Shown: positions 9,296 through 16,766 of the stretch, piece by piece
Layout: each line of letters starts with the position of its first letter
Numbering within the stretch: the stretch's first letter is position 1
From: an uncultured Eubacteriales bacterium
GTDB taxonomy: Bacteria; Bacillota; Clostridia; Oscillospirales; Oscillospiraceae
Direction: 5' to 3'
Length of the DNA: 31,609 bases
Assembly: GCA_900550615.1 (NCBI GenBank)
Contig: URSX01000010.1
Coordinates: 1 to 31,609, forward strand
Notes under the pieces: generated by a model
Databases searched by the model: none
What the model was told of the DNA's origin: nothing
What the model saw: only the letters and a program-made list of their open reading frames with translations
Program-made: the position numbers and the translations under genes

Positions 9296-9892
9296 TCAAT
9301 CGATCAGGAGCCTCTCAATGCGCTCCGCAGACTTGCAGTGCTCGGCGCACAGGATGCTTCTAAGCTGGAACACGGCGTTTTCCACCGTGTCGTTCACCAC
9401 GAAATAGTCATACCGGTCCGCCATTTTCAGCTCCACCTTGGCGCGCAGCAGCCGCTTTTGCACCTTGTCCATGTCGTCCGTTCCCCGGGCGGTCAGGCGG
9501 CGTTCCAGCTCTGCCCAGGAGGGCGGCGCAATAAAGATCCGCACCGTCTCCGGCCGTTTGGCGCACACCTGCTGCGCGCCCTGGATCTCAATGTCCAGGA
9601 TCACGTCACGGCCCTCCTCCATAGCAGCGTCCACGAATTGCTTGGGCGTTCCGTAGAAGTTGCCCACATATTCCGCATACTCCAAAAATGCGTCCTCTTC
9701 GATCATTTTATGGAAGTTTTCCGGCGCAATAAAGTGGTAATGCACGCCGTCCTTCTCCCCCTCCCGGGGGCCTCGGGTCGTAGCGGAAACCGAAAAATAC
9801 AGATCCGGATACTCCTTCAACAGTTCCTTCAGCACCGTGCTCTTTCCCACGCCGGACGGCCCGGATATGATAAATGTTTTCCCTTTTGTCAA
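9296..9892 (-). CDS. gmk: Guanylate kinase
   Basis: Phosphorylates GMP to GDP with ATP. P-loop GPSGVGKS is at 11-18. The GMP-binding TTRGPREGE block and the YHFI motif follow, and the 198 residues match the family. The start codon is TTG, with AGGAGG seven bases upstream. It overlaps the remA stop by four bases (TTGA). The remA-gmk-rpoZ order is the standard Firmicutes arrangement. The unusual start codon may lower translation, but the coupled overlap makes the start assignment fairly secure. Confidence 0.96.
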   Translation of the reverse strand: MTKGKTFIISGPSGVGKSTVLKELLKEYPDLYFSVSATTRGPREGEKDGVHYHFIAPENFHKMIEEDAFLEYAEYVGNFYGTPKQFVDAAMEEGRDVILDIEIQGAQQVCAKRPETVRIFIAPPSWAELERRLTARGTDDMDKVQKRLLRAKVELKMADRYDYFVVNDTVENAVFQLRSILCAEHCKSAERIERLLID

Positions 9893-10155
9893 AGTGATTC
9901 CTCCTGTGTAAAGTCTTCTACCTTCATCCCCAAGCGCGGGGCCATTTTCTCCGTTGACAGGGCAGAGAGCACCACATGGTCGCTGTCCATAATGAGCACG
10001 GCCGCGGTTTTCCGCCCGTAGGTAGCGTCGATCAGCATCCCGCTGTCCCTGGATTCCTGAATCAGCCTCTTCACCGGCGCCGAGTCGGGGCTGACAATGG
10101 CAATGAGTCTCTGAGCCGAGATCAGATTGCCGAATCCAATGTTGATCAGATCCAT
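9889..10155 (-). CDS. remA: RemA-family DNA-binding regulator (DUF370)
   Basis: An 88-residue protein of the RemA (DUF370) family. In Bacillus subtilis RemA forms a ring-like DNA-binding oligomer that activates extracellular matrix and osmoprotection genes. The recognisable core begins INIGFGNLIS and continues with IVSPDSAPVKR and the ATYGRKTA motif near 44-51. It lies 10 bases after yicC and overlaps gmk by four bases, the conserved yloC-remA-gmk order. Target genes in this organism cannot be told from the sequence. Confidence 0.93.
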   Translation of the reverse strand: MDLINIGFGNLISAQRLIAIVSPDSAPVKRLIQESRDSGMLIDATYGRKTAAVLIMDSDHVVLSALSTEKMAPRLGMKVEDFTQEESL

Positions 10156-10165
10156 TTATCGTCCC

Positions 10166-11044
10166 TCACTCTATGTTCTGCACCTGCTCGCGGATCTTCT
10201 CCACCTCGGCCTTCATGTCCACCACATCCCGGGCGATGGTCAGGTCGTTGCACTTGGAGCCGATGGTGTTGCACTCCCGATTCACCTCCTGTATGAGGAA
10301 ATCCAGCTTCCGCCCCACAGGCTCGTCACCCGCCATCATCGTTCTCAGTTGGGACAGATGGCTGCGCAGCCGCACTGTCTCCTCATCCACGGCGATCTTG
10401 TCGGCAAAAATAGCCGCCTCCGTCAAAATCCTGCTCTCGTCGATGGTAGCGGACTGCAGCACCTCCCGCATCTTACCCTCCAGCCTTGCCCTGTATTCGG
10501 CCACGGTCTGGGGGGAGCGCTCCTCCACCTTTCCCACGATCTGCTCGATGGTCCCGGCCCGGCCCGCAATATCCTGACAGAGCTTTTCGCCCTCCACGGA
10601 GCGCATCTGCCGGTGGGCCTCCAGCGCCTGCTCCAGCACGGCACAGATGTCGGCGGAGATCATCTCCAGATCCTCCTCCGCCTTGGTCACCGTCAGCACA
10701 TCGGGAAACCTCGCCATCGCCACCGGCGAAATGTCGTTGCTCAGCACGAACATCTCCTGCAGCCGGCTCAGCGCTTCGTAGTAGCTCCGGGCCAAGGGCT
10801 CATTGACCTGCACCACCGTCTGGTCGGCAGTCACAGCGTCTACCGTGACGAACACATCCACCTTTCCCCGGGAAATTGACTTCTGCACCAGCGCCTTCAT
10901 GGCGTCCTCAGCAAAGATATACGCTCTCGGCATTTTCACGGTGCAGTCCAGATACCGGTTGTTGACGGATCGCACCTCCACAGTAATATTACGGCCGTTG
11001 CGCTCCTGACGGGCGCGGCCGTAGCCGGTCATGCTTTTGACCAT
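10166..11044 (-). CDS. yicC: YicC/YloC-family endoribonuclease
   Basis: The 292-residue protein has the YicC N-terminal domain, starting MVKSMTGYGRA, and the C-terminal DUF1732 domain, with the conserved block DFLIQEVNRECNTIGSK near 248-264. E. coli YicC is a manganese-dependent endoribonuclease involved in small-RNA decay, and the Bacillus orthologue is yloC. The central part is predicted coiled coil. It lies 21 bases downstream of the J-domain gene and 10 bases upstream of remA. The family call is secure; the substrate here is unknown. Confidence 0.93.
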   Translation of the reverse strand: MVKSMTGYGRARQERNGRNITVEVRSVNNRYLDCTVKMPRAYIFAEDAMKALVQKSISRGKVDVFVTVDAVTADQTVVQVNEPLARSYYEALSRLQEMFVLSNDISPVAMARFPDVLTVTKAEEDLEMISADICAVLEQALEAHRQMRSVEGEKLCQDIAGRAGTIEQIVGKVEERSPQTVAEYRARLEGKMREVLQSATIDESRILTEAAIFADKIAVDEETVRLRSHLSQLRTMMAGDEPVGRKLDFLIQEVNRECNTIGSKCNDLTIARDVVDMKAEVEKIREQVQNIE

Positions 11045-11065
11045 GTCTATTCCTCCTCTATCTTC

Positions 11066-11749
11066 TCAGCAGCAGTAGAAAAACCGGACACCGGCGCCGC
11101 CCAGACAGTTCAGGCAAATCAGTGCGCCGCATATCCTCGTGCAGTTGTCTCCGCCAAAGGTGCCGGTGGTCCTGTTTCCGTAGCCCTGAGGGCGGTAGGT
11201 GCTGCCCCGGCCCTCCATAATATCCAACGCTCTGCGGTATTCCGGGTTGTTCGGGTTCATCTGCACCGCCGTTTCGTAGTACCGCTTTGCCTCATCCATC
11301 CAGCCTCTGCGGTAGCAGAGGACCCCCTTCAAGAAGTTCCATTCAGCGTTATGGTCGCTCATCGCATTGAGCAGCTCCTCCGCCAGATTCAGGTTCCCCT
11401 GGGTGATGCTCATGCGCACCCGCACAAAGGCCGGATCTCCTCCGTAGGCTCCGCCGTAACCAGAAAATGGGTTCCCACCGTACGGATTCTGCCCATAGCC
11501 GCTCTGCCCATACGGGTTGCCATAGGGATTGCCCCCGTAGGTGCCACCGCCTGTGCCTTTTTTGCGCATGGTCTGCACTTCCTCGTAGGCCTCATTAATC
11601 TCCTTCATCTTCTCCTGGGCCACATCAGCCAGAGGTGAATCGTGGTAGTTGTCCGGGTGATACTTTCTGGCCAGATTCCGGTAAGCTTTCTTTACTTCTT
11701 CATCTGTCGCGGTGCTGGGCACGCCCAGCACCTGGTAGGGATCACGCAT
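11066..11749 (-). CDS. J-domain protein with Gly/Tyr-rich linker, TPR-like segment and Cys-rich tail
   Basis: The N-terminal J domain (about 1-62) has the DnaK-stimulating HPD at 31-33. It is followed by a low-complexity linker at about 67-104 built of short Gly-Asn-Pro-Tyr-Gly units, then a helical TPR-like segment at about 109-180 (motif AKRYYETAVQMNPNNPEY). A short C-terminal tail carries six cysteines (203, 207, 212, 215, 226, 227). It lacks the DnaJ zinc finger and client-binding domains, so it is a specialised co-chaperone, not DnaJ itself. Its ATG shares one base with the DUF5685 stop. Similar J-proteins with cysteine-rich tails occur next to DUF5685 genes in other Clostridia, as far as I recall. 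The client is unknown. Confidence 0.85.
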   Translation of the reverse strand: MRDPYQVLGVPSTATDEEVKKAYRNLARKYHPDNYHDSPLADVAQEKMKEINEAYEEVQTMRKKGTGGGTYGGNPYGNPYGQSGYGQNPYGGNPFSGYGGAYGGDPAFVRVRMSITQGNLNLAEELLNAMSDHNAEWNFLKGVLCYRRGWMDEAKRYYETAVQMNPNNPEYRRALDIMEGRGSTYRPQGYGNRTTGTFGGDNCTRICGALICLNCLGGAGVRFFYCC

Positions 11750-12645
11750 TATTGGGTCCTGCCTTTCATTTGGCGTTCTCTGTATTTGTTGTTTTTGTGA
11801 AAAGTCCCGTTCAGCACGGCGTTGCCCACCGCGTACAGGCCCTCATAAACCACACTCTCGATAATTCCGCTCCAGCAGCCAAAATCAGCCAGCTCAAAGG
11901 CCGCGGCCATGGTCCGGATGGAGGCGTCCAACGTAGATGCCACCCTTTCCCGGTCCTCCGGCTGTAATACGCCGTCTTCCGCGCTGTATTGGAGCAAAAG
12001 CGGGTTGTAGCTGCCGTTGCGGCTGTCCTTCTTCATGTCGTCCAGTGCATCCACCAGATAGATCCATCTGCCCAGGTGGTACAGCATCTCCTCCAGCACC
12101 CTCCGCTTCACGCCGCTGGGCTGCAGGGATGCCACATCCCGTAGCAGCAGTGCAAAGGTGTCGGCCGCCTCATCCGGCACTTGGCACCCATCCCGTTCCA
12201 GCCTGGACAGCTCGTCCAGTCTTTTCCGGATCTGCCTGTCCATGTCCGGCTGATTTCCGGCGGCTTTTTTATACGCTCTCCGAAGAAACAGGGCCAAAAA
12301 CCGATATTTCAGCCCGCTCCAAAAGCTGTGGTCGGCCACACCGTCCCGCAGCTGCCACCATGTCAGCAGTACGCTCACATCTGCCGCCATCTCCAGCGCC
12401 TGCGAGCCTTCGCAGGAGCAGCGCGGGTGGATGGGATGCAGCGTGCACCTCTGCGGGCGGCACTCCGGAGCGCTTCCGCCAGACAGTAGCACCGCCAGAA
12501 AAACCAGATCGTAGTTGAGAATCATCCGGGCAAACGTGCCATAGCGTCGGCCGAGGGTGTGACACAGGCCACAGTAGCAGGCCTGATACCGCTCCTTCTC
12601 CTCCTCACTTAGCTTATCCGGTGAGATGTGTACATATCCAAACAT
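11749..12645 (-). CDS. DUF5685-family protein, function unknown
   Basis: This 298-residue, probably all-helical protein begins MFGYVHI, which I recognise as the DUF5685 family. Visible conserved elements are the cysteine cluster CYCGLC at 23-28, a second group C62, C67, C76, C78 (RCTLHPIHPRCSC), an acidic stretch RDGVADH at about 100-106, and LVDALDDMKKD at 197-207 followed by GSYNP. The two acidic clusters, about 100 residues apart in helices, resemble the paired Asp-rich motifs of isoprenoid synthases, but that is my inference. The cysteines suggest a metal site. It overlaps the upstream RseC-family stop by one base and the J-domain gene by one base, so the three are likely made together. 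Confidence 0.8.
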   Translation of the reverse strand: MFGYVHISPDKLSEEEKERYQACYCGLCHTLGRRYGTFARMILNYDLVFLAVLLSGGSAPECRPQRCTLHPIHPRCSCEGSQALEMAADVSVLLTWWQLRDGVADHSFWSGLKYRFLALFLRRAYKKAAGNQPDMDRQIRKRLDELSRLERDGCQVPDEAADTFALLLRDVASLQPSGVKRRVLEEMLYHLGRWIYLVDALDDMKKDSRNGSYNPLLLQYSAEDGVLQPEDRERVASTLDASIRTMAAAFELADFGCWSGIIESVVYEGLYAVGNAVLNGTFHKNNKYRERQMKGRTQ

Positions 12646-13049
12646 CAGAACAGACGCACGACCGTATACGTCAGCACCTCGTGCCGCTTGGCATACCGGT
12701 CATAGAATATGCTGGGGATGAACGCAGCGATGGCGGCGGCGATGGCAATGATATAGCGTGTGCTCTCGGCCAGGCCCTCCGACAGGAAATATCCCAGCAG
12801 GAAAGCCAGCACCGGCAGAAGATATACCAGCGCCACAACGCCCAGCAGCTTTTTGGTCTCGCTCTGCACCACGACCTTGTCTCCGGGCTTCACGCCAACG
12901 GGATCACTGGCCCGGGCGTGGATGGCCGCTCCGGTCATCCCACATCCCGCACACTCCTCACAGTCATGTCCGCAGGCGGATTTCCGGGGTACCGAGATCT
13001 CCACGAAGCCCGGTTCAAGATTTTTTTCAACTGTTGCGATCTGCGTCAT
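12645..13049 (-). CDS. rseC: RseC/MucC-family (SoxR-reducing) membrane protein
   Basis: The 134-residue protein has an N-terminal soluble part with the cysteine motif C26-x3-C30-x2-C33-x2-C36, a small beta-rich stretch (VKPGDKVVV), and two transmembrane helices at about 68-88 and 98-116. This is the RseC architecture. In E. coli, RseC participates in SoxR reduction together with the Rsx electron-transfer complex; no rsx or rnf genes are in this window. It overlaps cdaR by four bases upstream and DUF5685 by one base downstream. A role in membrane redox relay is plausible from the cysteines, but the partner is not visible. Confidence 0.82.
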   Translation of the reverse strand: MTQIATVEKNLEPGFVEISVPRKSACGHDCEECAGCGMTGAAIHARASDPVGVKPGDKVVVQSETKKLLGVVALVYLLPVLAFLLGYFLSEGLAESTRYIIAIAAAIAAFIPSIFYDRYAKRHEVLTYTVVRLF

Positions 13050-14302
13050 GTATTGTTCCTTTCGCCATTGTTGTTCTCTGCGGGATCCAGTCTCACCTTC
13101 ACCTGATAGGTGCCCTTGGCGCTGATGTTGTCATACCCATCGGCCACAATGGTCACCGGCAGCGTATATTCTCCCTCGCTGCTCAGGCTGCTGAAATCGA
13201 TCACCGCCACCACCTTGTCGCCTGTCACAGCGTCGATCTCGGCGGCCAGTCCGCGCAGCGTCACCTGAATGCTCTCCGTTGTGCACTGGCCGGTAAAGTT
13301 CTCCTTCACCCGCTCCACAAGGAACTTACTCACCGTAACCGTCTTTTCCTTCACACCGGACACGGTAAATGCCACCGTGGCGTTCTGCGCTCCGCCCACA
13401 AGCTCCGTATGCTCCGGAGCGATGACCTCGTAATACAGACTCTTGGACTCTGTAATATCCTGCAAATAGATCGTATCCAGAGCGATCTCTGTGATCGGAC
13501 TGAGCACGTCCTTCTCTCCCGCTATGGTAACGGTTTTCGGGGATATGGTGTAGCTTGTCTCCTCCAGGGTAGAGCCTGCCGATTCCTTCACAACGATGGT
13601 CAGCGGCACCTCCTTGGTGGTCTTCACCGGCACCCTGACCTGCACCAGCTTCGAGGCCGGACGGATGGCGCTGTTTTCCACGGCGATGTCGTTGTAATCG
13701 TACAGCGTGAACCCAACGGCATTGTGATACGTCTCGTCCCGGCCGCCGATGTCCACCGTCAGCTTTGCATAGCTGACGTTCACCAGGTCGTCCCGCTGTC
13801 CCCGCAGCAAAATGGAGTCCATATCCAGCACGGGATCCTCCGCGTAGTAATCCTTCTTCGGTGTTCCGGTCACCTCGCAGCGCACCGGCACCTCCTTTGA
13901 GTACAGCTCACCCACGGATACCGTCACTCTGTATGAGCTGGCCCAGTCAACGGAAATGGAGTTTCTGGCAACATCGTCCGGATATATGACCTGATAGCTC
14001 AGGCTCTGGGTGCCCACTTCTGTAACCGAGGCGGTGTCCGCCACAATGCGGATATCGTCCTTATTGATCTTGTAGAGCTGCCGGCGCGGCCCCTTCAGCG
14101 TGAGATCGATGGTCGTGTCGTAGCCGGACAGCAGCATCAGCCCCCGGTCGGCCAGGGTCGTGTTCTCGCCGGAGAATTCCACCGGGATATTCTTCACCGT
14201 CATCGGCACACTGGGCATACGTACTGTGTCCACATAGAGCCATATGGCAATAGCCGCCGCGATGGAGGCCGCGATGCGTACCGCTTTGCGCTTTTTATTC
14301 AT
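13046..14302 (-). CDS. cdaR: YbbR-domain regulator of diadenylate cyclase (CdaR)
   Basis: A membrane-anchored extracytoplasmic protein that binds and modulates CdaA in Firmicutes. A short cytoplasmic basic N-terminus (MNKKRKAVR) precedes one transmembrane helix at about 9-25. The rest is exported and contains four YbbR-like repeats, beginning near residues 35, 118, 205 and 300 and recognisable from the recurring pattern of an aromatic or Lys followed by EVPV/EVPL and a later LRG or LKG. The 418-residue length is usual. It overlaps cdaA by eight bases. glmM, which often follows cdaR, is absent, and an RseC-family gene takes its place. Confidence 0.92.
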   Translation of the reverse strand: MNKKRKAVRIAASIAAAIAIWLYVDTVRMPSVPMTVKNIPVEFSGENTTLADRGLMLLSGYDTTIDLTLKGPRRQLYKINKDDIRIVADTASVTEVGTQSLSYQVIYPDDVARNSISVDWASSYRVTVSVGELYSKEVPVRCEVTGTPKKDYYAEDPVLDMDSILLRGQRDDLVNVSYAKLTVDIGGRDETYHNAVGFTLYDYNDIAVENSAIRPASKLVQVRVPVKTTKEVPLTIVVKESAGSTLEETSYTISPKTVTIAGEKDVLSPITEIALDTIYLQDITESKSLYYEVIAPEHTELVGGAQNATVAFTVSGVKEKTVTVSKFLVERVKENFTGQCTTESIQVTLRGLAAEIDAVTGDKVVAVIDFSSLSSEGEYTLPVTIVADGYDNISAKGTYQVKVRLDPAENNNGERNNT

Positions 14303-15179
14303 CGTCGCCTACCCCCCTCTTCTGGCGCAGCCGATCCAGCCATGCGTCCTTCCGGGTCTTTTCTTCCTCAGGCTCCGCCGCAGGCATCAGCTCATTTTTC
14401 AGCAGCTTTTCCAACGTCTCCGGCATCAGATGCCGCTTGAGCATCCCGCCGATAGCCACAGAGATAGAGCCCGTTTCCTCCGAAACGATGACCACCACCG
14501 CATCGGAATTTTCGCTCATGCCGATGCCCGCCCGGTGGCGCATCCCCAGGTCGCGGCTGAGATTCACGTTCTTGGACAGCGGCAGCATGCACCCCGCACC
14601 CTGGATCCGCCCGTTGCGGATGATCACCGCGCCATCGTGCATCGGTGCCTTGACGAAGAAAATATTCTTCAGCAGCTCGCTGCTGACCGCAGCGTCCAGC
14701 ATAGTCCCGCTGCGGAGCATATCATTGAGCAGGATCCTCCGTTCAAACACGATCAGTACGCCCGTGCGGGACTTAGACATCTCCGTACAGGCGACAACAG
14801 TCTGATCGATGGCCTTTTCCAGCTCCGTAGACTGCTGTTCCGGCGAAATGATTCGCAGCAGCCGGATATTCTTACTGCCAAGCTGTTCAAGCCCGTGCCG
14901 CAGCTCCGGCTGAAACAGGATAAACAGGGCCAGCACGCCCCATTCCACCACATAGCTCAGTATATAGTTGATCCCCCGCAGATTCATCAGCGAGGACAGC
15001 CACAGCGCCAGAATGAAAAATACCACACCCTTGAGGATGTTCTCCGCGCGGGTACTGCGCACCAGGCTCAACACCTTGTAGATGGCAAACGACATAATGG
15101 CCACATCCAGCACGTCCGTGATCCGGATCAGCAGCAGGTATCGCCAAACGCTTTGCAGCACTGAAATGATAGAATCCAC
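14295..15179 (-). CDS. cdaA: Membrane diadenylate cyclase CdaA (c-di-AMP synthase)
   Basis: Makes c-di-AMP from two ATP. Three N-terminal transmembrane helices (about 10-40, 48-66, 72-92) are followed by the DAC domain. Catalytic DGA is at 182-184, RHR at 214-216 in LGMRHRAGIG, and the metal-region SEET at 233-236. A charged tail follows residue 266. The start is GTG with AAGGAG six bases upstream. It is the first gene after a sigma-A-like promoter and overlaps cdaR by eight bases. The enzyme controls potassium and osmotic balance and wall homeostasis in Firmicutes; here it heads an operon that ends with the wall-sensing kinase. Confidence 0.96.
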   Translation of the reverse strand: MDSIISVLQSVWRYLLLIRITDVLDVAIMSFAIYKVLSLVRSTRAENILKGVVFFILALWLSSLMNLRGINYILSYVVEWGVLALFILFQPELRHGLEQLGSKNIRLLRIISPEQQSTELEKAIDQTVVACTEMSKSRTGVLIVFERRILLNDMLRSGTMLDAAVSSELLKNIFFVKAPMHDGAVIIRNGRIQGAGCMLPLSKNVNLSRDLGMRHRAGIGMSENSDAVVVIVSEETGSISVAIGGMLKRHLMPETLEKLLKNELMPAAEPEEEKTRKDAWLDRLRQKRGVGDDE

Positions 15180-15223
15180 AGTCTGCTCCTTTCCCGTACA
15201 GGTTTATGCCATAGATAATACTT

Positions 15224-15252
15224 ATTATATATAAAATCCTGAAAAAAAGCAA
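15224..15252 (-). promoter_or_regulatory. Predicted sigma-A promoter of the cdaA-prkC operon
   Basis: On the minus strand TTGCTT (15252-15247) is separated by 17 bases from a perfect TATAAT (15229-15224) in an AT-rich gap of 79 bases. Transcription would begin near 15217, giving a leader of about 38 bases to the GTG of cdaA. The -10 is perfect; the -35 keeps only TTG. No convincing terminator separates it from the cysteine desulfurase gene upstream, so read-through may add to it. Confidence 0.65.
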
Positions 15253-15258
15253 CAGGAA

Positions 15259-16401
15259 CTATAGAGAATTCTTTCCGTTTTCCCGGAGGATCCCCCGCAT
15301 TTCCCGCAGAAACACATCGACCTGCATCTCCGTGCTGAAAAACGACGGGCTGATGCGCACCGTCCCGGTTTTCAGCGTACCTGCCGACCGGTGTGCCAGC
15401 GGTGCGCAGTGCAGTCCTGCGCGCACGGCGATCTGCCGCCGGGCCAGCGCCTCCCCGATCTGCTCGCAGTCCCTGCCCTCCGCCCGGAAGGACAGAACCC
15501 CCGTCTGCTCCCACTCATTTTCCGCCGCGAAAACCTCCACGCCCGGCAGGCGTTTCAGGCCCTCCGCCGCCCGCTGTGTCAGCCGTTTTTCCCGCAGCGC
15601 GATCCGCTCTATCCCCGTTTGCCTCACAAATCGCAGTCCTTCCAGCAGCCCCGCAATACCTGGCATGTTGTGCGTTCCCGCCTCCAGCCGATCCGGCAGC
15701 ACCTCCGGCATGGTCTGTATCCGGGACGCGCTCCCCGTTCCGCCGAACAGCAGCGGCTGTGCGCTGCGCCCGCACAGCAGCAGCCCGGTCCCCTGAGGGC
15801 CATAGAGTCCCTTGTGCCCCGGCATCGCTATAAAGGCCGCGTCCCATTCCGCTAGGGAGACCGGCCGTATCCCCGCCGACTGGGACGCATCCACGATCAG
15901 CGGCACGTCGTATTTTCTGCATAACTCTGCCAGCGCCTCCACCGGCTGCACGCACCCGAACACATTGGAAACGTGGTTGCAGATCACCGCATCCACGCCC
16001 CGCTGCAGCGCCATATGAAAGCCCGCCATAATCTTATCCGGCTTGAACGGCGGCGCGTCCGCCACCAGGATCTCTACATTCCGGATGCTGTGGAGCCCCC
16101 GCGTCACTGCGTTATGCTCATATCCGCTGATGGCCACCCGTCCGCCCGGCCGCACCAGAGTCCGGATGGCGATGTTCAGGCCGTGGGTGGCGTTGAAGGT
16201 AAATACCACCCGCTCCGGCTCCGGCACATCAAACAGGTCTGCCGCGGCCTCCCTGCAAGCGTAAGCGGTCTGCGCGGCCCGCTGCGATGCCGGATAATTC
16301 CCCCGTCCCGGCGATGACATTTCCCCCGCCGCCCGCGCCATGGCCCGCGCCACAGCCGGGGGCTTTTCCAGGGTGGTGGCACCGCTGTCCAGATAGATCA
16401 T
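15259..16401 (-). CDS. Cysteine desulfurase-like PLP enzyme (class V aminotransferase fold)
   Basis: The 380-residue PLP enzyme resembles the Csd/SufS-like group often found beside DUF3343 genes. Key residues are H73 in ATHGLN, D171 in VDASQSAG, the PLP lysine K197 in MPGHKGLYG, and the persulfide cysteine C332 in GLHCAP, with R349 in GTVRIS near the end. The start MIYLDSGATT at 16401 is chosen because it matches the family N-terminus and overlaps the DUF3343 stop by four bases (ATGA); an in-frame ATG 42 codons earlier would run through the DUF3343 gene. It would release sulfur or selenium from cysteine or selenocysteine; no scaffold or selD gene is nearby. Confidence 0.9.
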   Translation of the reverse strand: MIYLDSGATTLEKPPAVARAMARAAGEMSSPGRGNYPASQRAAQTAYACREAAADLFDVPEPERVVFTFNATHGLNIAIRTLVRPGGRVAISGYEHNAVTRGLHSIRNVEILVADAPPFKPDKIMAGFHMALQRGVDAVICNHVSNVFGCVQPVEALAELCRKYDVPLIVDASQSAGIRPVSLAEWDAAFIAMPGHKGLYGPQGTGLLLCGRSAQPLLFGGTGSASRIQTMPEVLPDRLEAGTHNMPGIAGLLEGLRFVRQTGIERIALREKRLTQRAAEGLKRLPGVEVFAAENEWEQTGVLSFRAEGRDCEQIGEALARRQIAVRAGLHCAPLAHRSAGTLKTGTVRISPSFFSTEMQVDVFLREMRGILRENGKNSL

Positions 16402-16649
16402 ATCCGCACCTCCCGGTAGCCGTCCTCTGTTTTTTCGTGGACAGAAAGGGGCTGCAGGCCACTTTTGCCCAGGCATTCCATCGCCGTATACAGCCGCTCT
16501 CTCCGGATCTTCACCGCATAGCTGCATCCGAATTCTGTCAGGCCCACCGGGGCCCGGAATATTTTAGCCCATATTCCGCAGTTTTCCAGCGTCCGCATCA
16601 TGCGCTGGGCCTGTGTCACGGAGCGGGCAATAATAATCACATATTCCAT
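16398..16649 (-). CDS. DUF3343 putative Se/S carrier-like protein
   Basis: The 83-residue protein begins MEYVIIIARSVTQAQ and carries the family block PVGLTEFGCSYAVKI (about 34-48), with conserved C42 as the likely sulfur or selenium carrier. The start at 16649 is chosen because AGGAGG lies nine bases upstream and the family begins there; the longer in-frame reading from 16760 crosses a transcription terminator. It overlaps the desulfurase gene by four bases. By analogy with small thiol carriers it could accept persulfide or perselenide from the neighbour. The family role is a database annotation by similarity, and the function here is inferred. Confidence 0.82.
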   Translation of the reverse strand: MEYVIIIARSVTQAQRMMRTLENCGIWAKIFRAPVGLTEFGCSYAVKIRRERLYTAMECLGKSGLQPLSVHEKTEDGYREVRI

Positions 16650-16713
16650 GCTGCCATTCCTCCTCATGCCACATTTTATGTGCCGTTTTCCTGCCGTGAC
16701 ACAGGGAAGTGCG

Positions 16714-16747
16714 TAAAAAAAGCCCGGCACCCTGTACGGGTGCCGGG
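16714..16747 (-). terminator. Intrinsic terminator after ispH-rpsA
   Basis: A perfect 10-base-pair GC-rich stem, CCCGGCACCC against GGGTGCCGGG (16723-16747), closes a five-base loop. On the minus strand it is followed directly by seven T (16721-16715). It lies 20 bases past the stop of the ispH-rpsA gene and ends the large operon that starts near 26.83 kb. Confidence 0.93.
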
Positions 16748-16766
16748 TCGGATCATTCACATGAAA

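Noticed and set aside
11066..11749. Calling the J-domain gene dnaJ
   Set aside because: It lacks the CxxCxGxG zinc repeats and C-terminal client domains of DnaJ, and grpE/dnaK are not adjacent.
15235..15256. TCCTG...CAGGA with a T-rich middle after the desulfurase gene, as a terminator
   Set aside because: The stem is only five base pairs and the T run lies in the loop, not after the stem.
16402..16527. A 42-codon N-terminal extension of the cysteine desulfurase
   Set aside because: It would cover half of the DUF3343 gene; the family starts at the MIYLDSGATT position, with an ATGA overlap.
15259..16649. Selenoprotein production suggested by the Se/S-carrier-like gene
   Set aside because: No in-frame TGA with a following stem-loop, selA, selB or selD gene is seen in the window.
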